From NCBI RefSeq assembly GCF_036588685.1, contig NC_086381.1, positions 47,615,431-47,679,430 of the forward strand: a stretch of DNA of 64,000 nucleotides. The letters are read 5' to 3'. The notes under the pieces are model-generated. The model ran no database searches and had not been told where the DNA came from. It was given only the letters and a program-made list of their open reading frames with translations. Numbering within the stretch: the stretch's first letter is position 1; every line of letters begins with the position of its first letter. This document shows positions 48,966 through 60,228 of this stretch, piece after piece. A program made the translations under genes and the position numbers. The DNA is from Mytilus trossulus (taxonomy: Eukaryota > Mollusca > Bivalvia > Mytilida > Mytilidae).

Positions 48966-49808
48966 AATCCGTCGGTGCTCTGCCCTCTTGTTTCCTGTCA
49001 GAGTCGGCATTTCCAATTCTTCACTACGGTCGATAACGTTGCTTTACCTACCTAATCGATAATTTATTAATATCTAGAAAGTGATCACCGCAAGCGTTTA
49101 AAGAACAATGCGATTGATATTCGACATTTAGGGAATTGACTGGATTGTGTGTTGTTGAAACAAATTTGAATATCGCACCGTCATTTTGCTGAATCTCCGT
49201 TTAAATGATTATATGACATTAATTGACAGATGTATACATTGATAAAGATATATTGTACCATAAGTATATTCTAAACATAAAGATATTGACAATTGTCAAT
49301 GAGATAAAAATCCGTTCACGTAATTAACTCTTTAATTAATATTTTCCTGATGTCTATCGAATTTAATGTGCTTACATAAAGGAAGATACAACACATAATA
49401 AGAAATCCTCTAAAAAAGGTTTATTAATCAACATTGATGCAGAATTGCTTATGATAATGATGATGACGTTGAATGTCTCCATAACGTCCAGGATCATGTT
49501 ATTCAATATGTAAAAGGACGTGTATTTCCAGACGCATAATCCGGACGAGAACAAATTAATGGGATATGAATATAATACAAGACCGATACGCCCAGTCGGT
49601 GATTAAACATGCTAGTTTATGAGGTAACAGTCCACAGAAAAAAATGCCACCCTACCCGAACACATTATTATTCTGACTCAGATCCTACCAGTTATTGTTC
49701 TTGATTCTTGATGCCGCATATTTAGCGGAGAAACAGACACTATGAATTGTAGAGTTATATTCAAAATGTGTTATCATTGAGAATAAATAATTTCTGACTC
49801 ACATTCTA

Positions 49809-50358
49809 GACGTCTAGACGTCGAAGCTAGGATAGACGAATATATTTTCAAAGGCAGAAAATAAATACGCGACATAAATTGAGGGTCATATTAATTAATA
49901 CAATTATAATTTTTCTTACATAAATTGATCCAGTATTTCTTCAATTTGACTAGTCGCAAACAGTCTTATTAAAATGAAATCATTGAATTGGCGTGTCATA
50001 CAGGGAGCAATACATGGATTTGGTTTTAATCAGATTGAATCACAAATAACGTCTGTCATCTCCAAGCATGAACTGACTATTTGCAAATGAAAACCAATAA
50101 GTGTGTTGGATTAATAAACGTATACATTATGTCATACCAACTTAATTGACTAAGATACAGCTATACAATCACATAAGTACTCAGCGATGTTATATTAAAA
50201 AAAAACGTCAACTTTCAGATAAATAAAACAATCTATTATTTTCATAAATTGTATTGTTATAATTAAGTTTTTGTGACAGGATTTTAGAAAATCTTGCTCT
50301 ATGTTCTAACTTTGTTATCCTATAAAATAAATAATTACTGACTTGCATACTAGGCGTC
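49809..50358 (+). repeat. Array unit 0 (partial)
   Basis: Starts with TAGACGTCTAGACGTC and runs through segments shared with units at 53755, 57132 and 60229 (AGTCGCAAACAGT, CGTCTCCAAG). It ends at the foldback insertion, just where a next unit begins. Confidence 0.75.
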
Positions 50359-50363
50359 TAGAC

Positions 50364-50852
50364 CACTGTGTCTAAACCACACCGGGAAAATTTGATCGGA
50401 CTCGATGGTATCTAACATCCGGCACAATGACGGAACATCAATAGACAGAAGAAAGATAGATTTCTCCTTATTTTCTTATTTTTTTTAATGATATCGAAGA
50501 ATATATATACATATACAACTATTTCCTATTGTGATATGCAATATTTTCTACAATCGTTCTATATTAACGAAGAAATAAGTTAAAATACATGTCAAAATGA
50601 CGAATTGAGTGAACCTTGCCTTGAAATTGTTTAATTTCTCTTTAAATTGTTCACATTGTACGGAAAGAAAGGTACGGGAAGATAGATACTGACACGGAGA
50701 TTGCAAAACTTGTCATTATGAGCATCTCAATACTTGTACATCTGTGCATGGAAAGAAAGAAATGGGTCATGTCAAATTAAAATACACCGGTTTCGTCATT
50801 GTTATTTACAAACAATCACCCGGTTTCGTCTGTATATATCACCCGGTTTTTT
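50364..50852 (+). repeat. Left inverted arm of the foldback element
   Basis: Reverse complement of 53266-53754 with some substitutions. Inner end has three spaced CCGGTTT motifs (50790-50850). Confidence 0.88.
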
Positions 50853-51119
50853 ATATTGTTTTAAAACCAACAATTTATGAAAAGCAACGTTAACACGGAT
50901 CTGAACAGTGTCTTTCGACAGAATTTTAATATACATTTATTATAAAGTAAACTTGGCGTGTTTACATTTATTTACATAGGTACAGTGTAATTATAGTACT
51001 ACACATTTTCCTAATGAAAGACGTATCCGTTATTTCACTGATCTTTAAACTAATTTGAAATGGAATATAAATCCTAAATAGCAATTTAATTATTTTTTTA
51101 ACATTAACACTATGATATT

Positions 51120-51590
51120 TTTTTTATATAGGTTTTGAGATACATCGCAATATGTGACCCCCCTTTTTTTTTACCCAAAAAATCCTTAATAACGCGTAAT
51201 AAACAAAATTTAAAACATCACCAAAAAGTATGCAGAAGTTAAGATTAATATTACTAAGAAGTGTGTAAAGTTTGATGCAATAATGATAAATCGTTTTGAG
51301 ATATGGCGCGACATGTTAAAAAAAAACCACACTCCTGTTTTACTTACAAAGTTCTGTAACTCAAAAAGATTTCATTTGATTTTCACTAAAAGGTTTACAG
51401 GTCGTTTGACCATTTCAAGAAATAACTTTGTTATGTTTGATGAAAACTAGATAAGCTGTTCTCAAGTTACAGTGCGACATGTTTACGCTGGACGGATAGA
51501 TAGACGGACGGCCGGACAGAATGACTGATAGATGGAGGAACGGACGGATGTATACAATAATACGTCCTGTCAAAATTTTGACGGGCGTGT
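51120..51590 (-). mobile_element. Repeat of the GTCC-microsatellite family, nested in the foldback element
   Basis: Reverse-orientation relative of 2868-3765: it ends in the CAAAATTTTGACGGGCGTGT signature at 51570-51590, has GACGGACGG remnants, and has internal TATGCAGAAGTTAAG and GACATGTTAAAAAA segments matching the tandem units of that copy. Confidence 0.7.
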
Positions 51591-53265
51591 TAAAACGCAA
51601 TGAAATGAAAAAAAAACCCTCTTAATTAAAGGTCAAAAGTTTTATTAGGATATCGGCCAAGTCGATTTATTTGTATATCTTCTTGACTTCCTAAGTCATT
51701 TTTGCTATATGACTTATATAGATATGTTTGAAAATAAAAGATAGAAATTGATAAAAAGAACTTCAAATTCGTCATTTAAGAACTATTGTGAGAATTTTAT
51801 AGTAAATGGACAAATGGTAGAGCTCAAGATTTTGAAGATAATCCTCTGGCCCTTTCGAATTGTCTATGTCTACGGCTGTTTTTAAATAATTGACATCATG
51901 CACTTGCATGCCTCCCTTTGTTTATTTCTTAGCCATGAAGGCCGTCTTGGTTGACAAGCGGGGTCACAGTAAACTATTTAAAACTAGATACCCTAATTAT
52001 TATTAAAAAAGACATATGATTTTGAATAAGGTTTGTTAAATGCAGCCTAGTAATTTTAGATGTGAACATTTATGTAAAAAAATGTATTGAAATATAATGA
52101 ACAACGGTCGACCGGTGCCAAGTGATGAAAAAAACAAACTTTTCCTGTTGAGTCAAGTGAGCTAAAAACAATCAAGAATTCCAAACAAAATGACACCGTT
52201 TTTGAATTTTAAAAAAAAGTGTGTAACAACAGAAAATTTCAAATTTCACGAACCGGATCGTACATAGCAAACAACTTCACTGGCTTTTTTTTTCAATAAA
52301 AAAAAATAAGACATATTATTTATATTTAAGTGTACGCACTGACATGTCACAAATGCTTAAATGGTCGCAATTCAATTTATGGTGAAGGTCTGTTGCCGAA
52401 GAAAAAATAATATAGAAATGAGGTCAAGGGCAATGGACATATTGCAAATAGGAAAAAAATCGTTAGATCTGTGTTCCATACTTGTATATGTTACAGTCAA
52501 ACCTTCTAACTTTTGACATATGCAGCTTTATACAAATACATGTAGTTCAAAACTCTATGAAATCGAATCACTAATTGTCGCTTGTTTAAAAATATCAATG
52601 AGAATGTTCATAATAAACATAATCAGACTCACAGAATCCGATTTCGCGGGTGTCCCTGTGACCCCCCCCTCCCGACCCTACCATTGATGCATGGTAGTTG
52701 TAATCCTTTTCTTCCTATAAACATTCATTCTCCATGTCGATTATGCATTCATATATACATTTGTCTTATCATCAACGTTTATCCTTAAGAAGATTTACTT
52801 TTAACGATCATAGAAAAGATTACATACATTTGTACATAGAATTATTAGATTACTTATAAAGGTGTCCATTCTATTGTACGAGAAAATCACATATCCATTG
52901 TGTGTTTCGAGTTTTTAAGACCGTAAAGTTTAACTCTAATTTCAAGTTTAAACATATTTTCCATAATTCATTTAGAAAACGCATATTTGAGAGCTTTAAC
53001 CTCAATTTGCGTTATAACCTTCATTTAAATGTATTCTGCTGTTAAAGTTTTTGAATGCAAAGTAAAATTAAAATTATTTGTGGTTCTATAAGTGTAGGAA
53101 TTTGTTTGCTTATTATTTATTTGAATCTGAGACTAATCATATAAATAATAAGCCGTTGTCCTGTGAAAGAACTTGTTTTCCAACGAACCGGTCACAAATC
53201 TCCTTTTTAACACTGAAGTTAAATTATCAATTATAATGCAATGTGATTATGATTTTTTTTTCATT

Positions 53266-53754
53266 TGACCAAACCGGGTTATGCATTGTGAAATATATGA
53301 CCAAACCGGGTGGTAAACATTGACGAAACCGGCCAGTTCCATTTTGACATGACCCATTTCTTTCGTTCCATACACAGAAATACAAGTATTGAGATGTTAA
53401 TAAGAACAAGTTTTGCAATCTCCGTGTCAGTATGTATCTTCTCGTACCTTTCTTTCCGTACAATGTGAACAATTTAACGAGAAATTAAACAATTTCGAGG
53501 CAAGGTTCACTCAATTCGTCATTTTGACGTGCATTTTTACTTATTTCTCCGTTAATATAGAACGGTTGTAGAAAATATTGCATATCACAATAGAAAATAG
53601 TTGTATATGTATATATATTCTTCGATATCATTAAAAAAATAAGAAAATAAGAAGAAATATATCTTTCTTCTGTCTATTGATGTTCCGTCATTGTGCCGGA
53701 TGTTAGATACCATTGAGTACGAACAAATTGTGCCGGTGTGGTTTAGACACAGTG
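53266..53754 (-). repeat. Right inverted arm of the foldback element
   Basis: Pairs with 50364-50852. Inner end has AAACCGG three times (53270-53335). Confidence 0.88.
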
Positions 53755-56700
53755 TAGACGTCGTAGCTAAAAAAGAAGAATCTATTTTCAAAGATAACAA
53801 TTTTAAAATACGCAACATGAGTTAAGGTCATATAAATTAGGACAATTTAAATTTTTCCTAGTACATAAATTGTTCCAGTATTTCTTCAATTGGACTAGTC
53901 GCAAACAGTGTAATTAAAATGAAATCATAAAATTGACGTATCAGACAGGGAGCAACTCACAATTTAGATTTTAATCAGATTGAGGTTGTCGTCTCCAAGC
54001 CTGAACAACTGCCTATGAGCAAATGAAGATTAATGAGTGTGTCGGAATAATAAATCAAATGTATACATACAATGTAAATTTACTTAGATACAGCTAGACA
54101 ATCATATCAATACTCAACGACGTTAAATTAAAAAAGCAGAAGACGGCAATTTTCAGATAAATAAAACAATATATTATCCTCTTAAATGATTTTAGACTTA
54201 ATATAGTAAACATGATAAATGCGTTTATACAAAGAGAGGTAAATTCAAATGCACTTTCTCTATTATATTTAACGGCATGTGAAGACTACGCAAATATTAA
54301 AAACAATAGAAAAGATAAGAAGTCAATTTTATCAACAACAATATATGTTTACTCACTTTTTTATTTGTCATTTGTTCTATAAGTTAATTATTTAAACTTT
54401 TGTTCGATGTTATGGATTTTTAGAGTTCACTTCAAGTCTTTCAGTGGTACTTAGATGACCTTTTTTCAGCTCGTATCCAACACAAATAAGACCGTTAGTT
54501 TGCTTAATTCCGTTGATTCGTGTGTAGTGTTTTACACCAGACTTGACGCTATGGTTTTTTACCTTCTAATTTTTGAAGGTCATGTGGCAGTCTATAATTA
54601 CTTACCTCTTCTCCATGTAAGCTTTGAGGGATGTTTATCTCATTGGCAATCATACCACATAGTTGCAGTCAACATTCCTTTTGAATTCAAATTCAATTTC
54701 ATTTAATTTTCGTGATCCTAATTAGCTTCTTACGATACGTGTCAAGTTATCAATATTTACTCCGTCTACTTATTGAAAGTCTTTATATATTATAAAACAT
54801 TAATTGTTTTCTTTGAAAAGAAACGTAATAATATTCAGTTCACGAAGGCTATGAAAAAACCAGACACTATGTTTTACTTATTTTCTGAATTGACAGTATA
54901 ATTCAATTTAAACATATCCGATGCAAAAAGCAAATGATGAGGGTAGTAAAGAAGAGGTTGATATATTTGATATTGCAGATCCCAATCGTTTAACCGATTT
55001 GGAGTATTGAACTAGAGCAGATTTAGACTAACATGCTCATTCTTTGTGATGCATTCCGAGTAAAAAACAAATCTATTGTACTCCTGAGTACTCACTTTGG
55101 GTTTGTTGTATTGGCAATTAGAAACAAACATGTATGCCATTTTTGTTCTTTTAAACACAAAATGCATTGCTTTAACTTTATTACAATACCGTTTTGATAG
55201 TTTTACTTGTTTGTCGTACATTTAAAGGGGAACAATATGTGCTTTAAAACACTGTAAATGAAACGCGTAATATTCTGGAATACCATGCACAGTTAGGGGT
55301 TCCTTGCCCTTTAACTTATGTCTGTTTTATGAAGTCAAATGCTTGTTAGTCCTGCCTTTTTTCTCAAATGTTTAGTCATAGTTTTATCAATCTATTTTTG
55401 AAATAAGTATTAATGTAATCAAAATTAGATTTCTTGTTCAAACTTCATCATGAGGGTTTAGTTGTGAATGTTCACGAATAATGTTCATAAATAAATGTAC
55501 TTGATAAAATGAATATTTCATAAGATTGTATCACAAGAAAGAATTAATTATGTGAAATGAATGATTTAGATTGCGACGTGCCTAAGGGCGTCTTAGATGT
55601 TGGCTTGTTTTAAAATATAGCCTAGAGCTTATTGTAAACTCCATTCATATTCGCCTACTGTCACTAGTTTGATATATAGAGAATAATACATGGCAAAATC
55701 CGTATCATATGTCGTATCATCCCGAGAATTCAATATCAGCCCAAGGGCCTTTAGGCCCGAGGGATGATATTGGTCGAGGGTGATACGGCATGTGATACGG
55801 ATTTTGCCATGTATTATACGCTTTATCATATATTTCAACAGAAAAGTATTATATTATATGAACTGTTTTCTGATCCATAGCACTGGGTTACCTTTTAAAT
55901 TAGTTCTACTTTTGTTTTGTTTCAAATGCCTTAAAAGAACTGCTCAATTACTTAACCTAACAATTTGCGTGCTGTTGTTTTAAAAAAATATTTTTGTTTA
56001 TTATTGTATTTATTTGTGTGTTTTGTACTTTTTATAGTTGCATTTAGTGTGCCAAAAATATGAAATATAGAAAACTTGACGTTTGTGACGTCACATACCA
56101 AACAATGAGATCATTCAAAAAATTGACATATTTTGAAGAAATTTTTTTTTGAGCAAAAATAAATAAAACTGACTTTATGTAAAAAAAAAAAAAAGTAGGG
56201 GTGTGATAAAGGGTAGGGGTGTGATAAAGGGTATGCGATAAAGGGTAGGGGTGTGATAAAGGGTATGCGATAAAGGGTGCGCATCAAAGTTGCGCGATAT
56301 GGATTAAACACCAGGCTATTTATCACATATGCAAAACTACTGTATTTACTACTAAACATATGATAAATAGAGGTATCTTTGAATATATGACTCAGATGCT
56401 ATTAGAAAAAGGATCAGCCTGATACGATAACTGTGCTATATATACGGAAATATATTTGTTATACTCTGACAAAATTTCCGTTATATTAAAGAAATTTTAA
56501 CAATCCTATCTTTTCATAACATTAAATACTGATATTCTTTCTTTACCTAAACATATCCCTCTATAATATGTAATAATTATGTTATTTCTTGATTGAATAA
56601 AAATAATGGCGATTAAATGATTTGCCAAGACTCTTGATCTTGTAATGTTAAACATTTGAAATTTTAGAATTTCTTATTGTCCTTTAAAACGTTGATTTAT

Positions 56701-57131
56701 TGATAAGATTAAGCAACCTTTTATAAGTAGCAGTCATAATGATGCACGAAAATTATACTGTTGCATATTTGAATGCAAGTATGAAATAATAAAGTTGCCA
56801 TCGAAAAAACAAAAAAAATAAAAATCACACAAATCCAACACAAAAGTGTATACCTAAGATTCCTTAAATTGTTTAATTTGTGTTTTCAAATTTATGCTCA
56901 GATAATCTTCATATCAATTGTCATTTTGTCTATGAAACCAAGTGCATATAAGTTACAAGTGTCACTGGTAAATAGTGGGCTAATCACATTGTGTGGTAGT
57001 ATAAATAAACTGACATTGTTATAAATAAGTATAAATTATTTGTCCATTACTTTTGATAGGATTTTAAGAGACCTTGCAACTGTTCCAACAGTGTAAACCT
57101 ATAGAAAAAATCATTACTTACTCACTTTATA
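53755..57131 (+). repeat. Array unit 1
   Basis: About 3.4 kb. The longest unit: shared blocks at 53757-54170, 54535-54800, 54840-55060, 55210-55600 and 56390-57100 also occur in units 2 and 3. It holds an insertion at about 55680-56370. Confidence 0.8.
55676..56370. mobile_element. Insertion in array unit 1 with palindromic head and G-rich minisatellite
   Basis: Absent from unit 2, whose matching sequence is continuous at 58460-58500. It starts with an inverted repeat (arms about 55682-55710 and 55795-55823, around GGCAAAATCCGTATCA) and holds a minisatellite of GGTAGGGGTGTGATAAA / GGTATGCGATAAA units at 56196-56280. A possible TAGAG duplication lies at the ends. Confidence 0.55.
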
Positions 57132-59165
57132 GACGTCTAGACGTCGCAGCTAGGAAGGACGAATCTATTTTCAAGGACAACAATTAAATACAACATGAAC
57201 TGAGGTCATATAAATTCAAATTTCGCTAACATAAATTAATCCAGTATCTTTTTAATTGGACCAATCGCAAACAGTCTGATTAAATTTAAATGTGGCGTTT
57301 TAGACCAGACTTGACGGTATGCTTTTTTTCCTTCTTATTTTTGAAGGTCATGTGGTTGTCTATAATTACTTACCCCTTCTCGATGTTAGCTTTGAGGGAT
57401 GGTTATCTCATTGGCATTCATACCACATCTCTAATTGTAAAATAACCCCATTACCATGATTACATAGTTGCAGTCAACTTGTCTTTTGAATTCAAATTCA
57501 ATTTCATTTAATTTTCGTGAGTTTAATTAGCTTCTTACGAAACGTGTCAAGTTACCAATATTTACTCCGTCTACTAATTGAAAGTCTATATATATTATAA
57601 AATATAAAAGCTAATGTTTTTCTTTGTAAAGAAACGCAATAATATTCAGTTCACGAAGGCTATATGAAAAACACAGACAATATGTTTTACTTATTTTCTG
57701 ATTTGACAGTATAATTCAATTTAAACATATCCGATGAGAAAAGCAAATGATGTGGGTAGTTAAGAAGAAGTTGACATAGTTGATCTTGTAGATCCCAATC
57801 GTTTAACCGATTTGGTGTAATGAACTAGAGCAGATTAAGACTAACATGCTAATTCATTGTTATGCATTCCGAGTAAATAACAAATATATTGTTCTCCTGA
57901 GTACTCACTTTGGGTTTGTTATATTAGCAATAAGAAACAAACATATATGCTATTTATTCTTTTAGACACAAAATGCATTGCTTTAACTTTATTACAGAAC
58001 TGTTTTGATATTTGTACTTGTTTTTCGTACATTTAAAGGGGAACAATATGTGCGTTAAAACACTGTAAATGAAACGCGTAATATTCAGGAATACCATACA
58101 CAGTTAGGTACCGGTGTTCCTAATGTTTTAACATATGTCTGTTTTATGAAGGCAATCGCTTATTAGTACTGCCGTTTTCTCAAATGTTTAGTCATAGTTT
58201 CTTCAATCTATTTTTGAAACAACTTTTAATGTAATCAAAATTAGATTTCTTGTTCGAACTTCATCATGAGGGTTCAGTTGTGAAAGTTCACGATCATAAA
58301 TAAATGGACTTTATAAAAATTAATATTTCAGAAGATTGTATCACAAGTAAGAAGTAATTATGTGCAATGAATGATTTAGTTTGTGACGTGCTTTAGAGCG
58401 GCTTGTTTTAAAATAAAGCCTAGAGCTCATTGTAAATTCTATTCATATTCGAAACCGTTACATAGTCTGATAGTGGTATAATGGAACATATGACTCTAAT
58501 GAGATAAGACAAAAGATCAACATGATGCAGAAACTGTAATGTACTGAAATATATTTGTTTATATATATATATACTCTGACAAAATTTCTTTATATTAAAG
58601 ACATTTTAACTAACCTAACTTTTTATAATATTGAATAGTGATATTTTTTCTTGACCAAGTCCTATCCTTCTATAATATGTAATAGTTATATTATCTCTTG
58701 ATTGAATCAAAATGATGGCGATTAAATGATTTGCCAAGACTCATGATCTTGTACTGTTAAACATTTGAACTTTAGAATTTCTTATTGTCCTTTGAAAAAA
58801 ACGTTGATTTATTGATAAGATAAAGCAACCTTTTATAAGTAGCAGTCATAATGATGCACGAAAATGATACTGTTGAATATTTCAATGCAATTATGAAATA
58901 ATAAAGCTGCCATCGAAAAAATAAATAAAAATTGCACAAATCCAACACAAAAGTGTATATGTTCCTTGTAGTTGTCACGTCATTAAAAAGACTATCTCAA
59001 AGGTCATTTCATTATATTATAATAAAATAATAAGCAGTTTCGTGCATTTAACTTTTCTCACTAGTCACTATAGTAAACACATTTTATACATAAAGTCATT
59101 ACCGACTTGTTGTTACGAGTGCATGGCAATATGTCGACTTAGGTAGATATTTCCATAATTTCTTA

Positions 59166-59372
59166 ATGATTGTTATGGAGTTTCCCGAGACCTCGGTATC
59201 ACTGCACACAGCTGATAAGAAGCCGCTAGCTTTTCGCTCGAATGCAAATGGTGTTACTGCAAAGGATCGTGCACAATCAAGACGTGCAAATGCAGAAAAA
59301 GTTATGGTACCGTGTGGAAGTAAATTCCATCCTAAGCGTAATTTTAAGAATACAATTCGCGATGAAAACTAA
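59166..59372 (+). CDS. Unknown 68-codon ORF inside the TATA insertion
   Basis: No family recognised. The product has a Lys/Arg-rich second half with AKDRAQSRRANAEK and PCGSKFHPKRN and one Cys. Base composition is clearly richer in G+C than the surroundings, hinting at captured exon sequence. Start at 59166 or at the inner ATG (59175) is undetermined. It may be a chance ORF. Confidence 0.25.
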   Translation: MIVMEFPETSVSLHTADKKPLAFRSNANGVTAKDRAQSRRANAEKVMVPCGSKFHPKRNFKNTIRDEN

Positions 59373-59492
59373 CTGAGGCATCAATATTTGATTTTTATAT
59401 AGCCTCTGAATTATAAAATTAATACATTTTCATGTAAACATCATTGTTTTTCTTTTTAGATAAAGTTTATTAATATTTGAAAAAAATACCTA

Positions 59493-59648
59493 TATGGTCC
59501 AAATACTCATATTGTCCGACCCGTTAATAACCAAACCAGTATATATACTCATATGGTCGGAGCATACGCGTATGGTCGGACAATATGAGTATGGGCATAT
59601 GGTCATGTCCATACGCGTATGGTCCAAATACTCATATGGTCCGGAACA
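59493..59648. repeat. ATATGGTC / ACGCGTATGGTC motif array
   Basis: About ten spaced copies, on both strands, of a motif like CATATGGTCCRA or TACGCGTATGGTC. Half-sites are palindromic (CATATG, TACGCGTA). Confidence 0.7.
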
Positions 59649-59835
59649 TATACTTAATATTTCCTTTATTTGTTTAATTCGTGTGCTCAAATTAATGCTC
59701 AGATAATCTTCAAATGAATTGTTATTATGTCTATGAAACCAAGTGCATATACATGTAAGTTACAAAGGTCACTTGTAAATAGTGGGCTAATCACATTGTG
59801 TGGTAGTATAAACTAACTGACATTGTTATATTACA

Positions 59836-60120
59836 TGATTTATTTCACTTGACTGGGCGGGGTTTCACCGGTTCGCTCATCATAGACCAGACCATAGACA
59901 GGTGTTTCGGGATAAATTCATTAATAAGGTAATGCAGTGTCCAGTTATTTTTTCCATATCTCACATCAGTTCTTTTGTATATTCGTTTGGTGACACTGGT
60001 AGGTGATTAGAAATCAATTATAATTATAACGGCAATCATTCTTATCACACACATCTTCCAATAGACTGTCCTTATGCAAAGTAATACGTTAGCTCCGCCC
60101 GATCAATTGAAATAACATTG
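59836..60120. mobile_element. MITE with GGGCGG inverted ends in array unit 2
   Basis: Imperfect inverted ends ATTTCACTTGACTGGGCGG (about 59842) and CCGCCCGATCAATTGAAAT (about 60096-60114). Unit 1 lacks this segment (continuous at 57020-57035). Confidence 0.6.
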
Positions 60121-60228
60121 GTAATAATTAGGTTTAAATTATTTGTCCATTATTTGTGATAGGATTTTAGGAGACCTTACAAATGTTCCAACGGCGTAAA
60201 CCTATAGACAAATCTTTACTAACTCACT

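Larger units (their letters stand above)
50364..53754. mobile_element. Foldback DNA element, CACTGTG ends, 5-bp TAGAC duplication (Transib-like?)
   Basis: Left end 50364 and right end 53754 are perfect inverted copies over more than 20 bases beginning CACTGTGTCTAAACC. The arms run inward about 490 bases (50364-50852 and 53266-53754), similar throughout with scattered differences, and finish in repeated CCGGTTTSGT motifs. TAGAC flanks both ends (50359-50363, 53755-53759). The host sequence without the element is present at 49809 and 57130, so the ends are exact. The 2.4-kb centre has no long ORF and contains another repeat (51120-51590). The superfamily is inferred: CAC ends with a 5-bp target duplication fit Transib/RAG-type elements better than the other superfamilies I know. 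Confidence 0.85.
58960..59648. mobile_element. 689-bp insertion with TATA target duplication
   Basis: Ends TGTTCC and GGAACA are inverted, and TATA flanks each side (58956-58959, 59649-59652). Unit 1 has the uninterrupted site at about 56842. It contains a 68-codon ORF (59166-59372) and an array of ATATGGTC-like motifs near its right end. Confidence 0.75.
57132..60228 (+). repeat. Array unit 2
   Basis: Lacks about 600 bases of unit 1 (equivalent to 53925-54530; the jump is near 57296), and carries insertions at 58960-59648 and about 59836-60120. The remaining order is as in unit 1. Confidence 0.8.
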
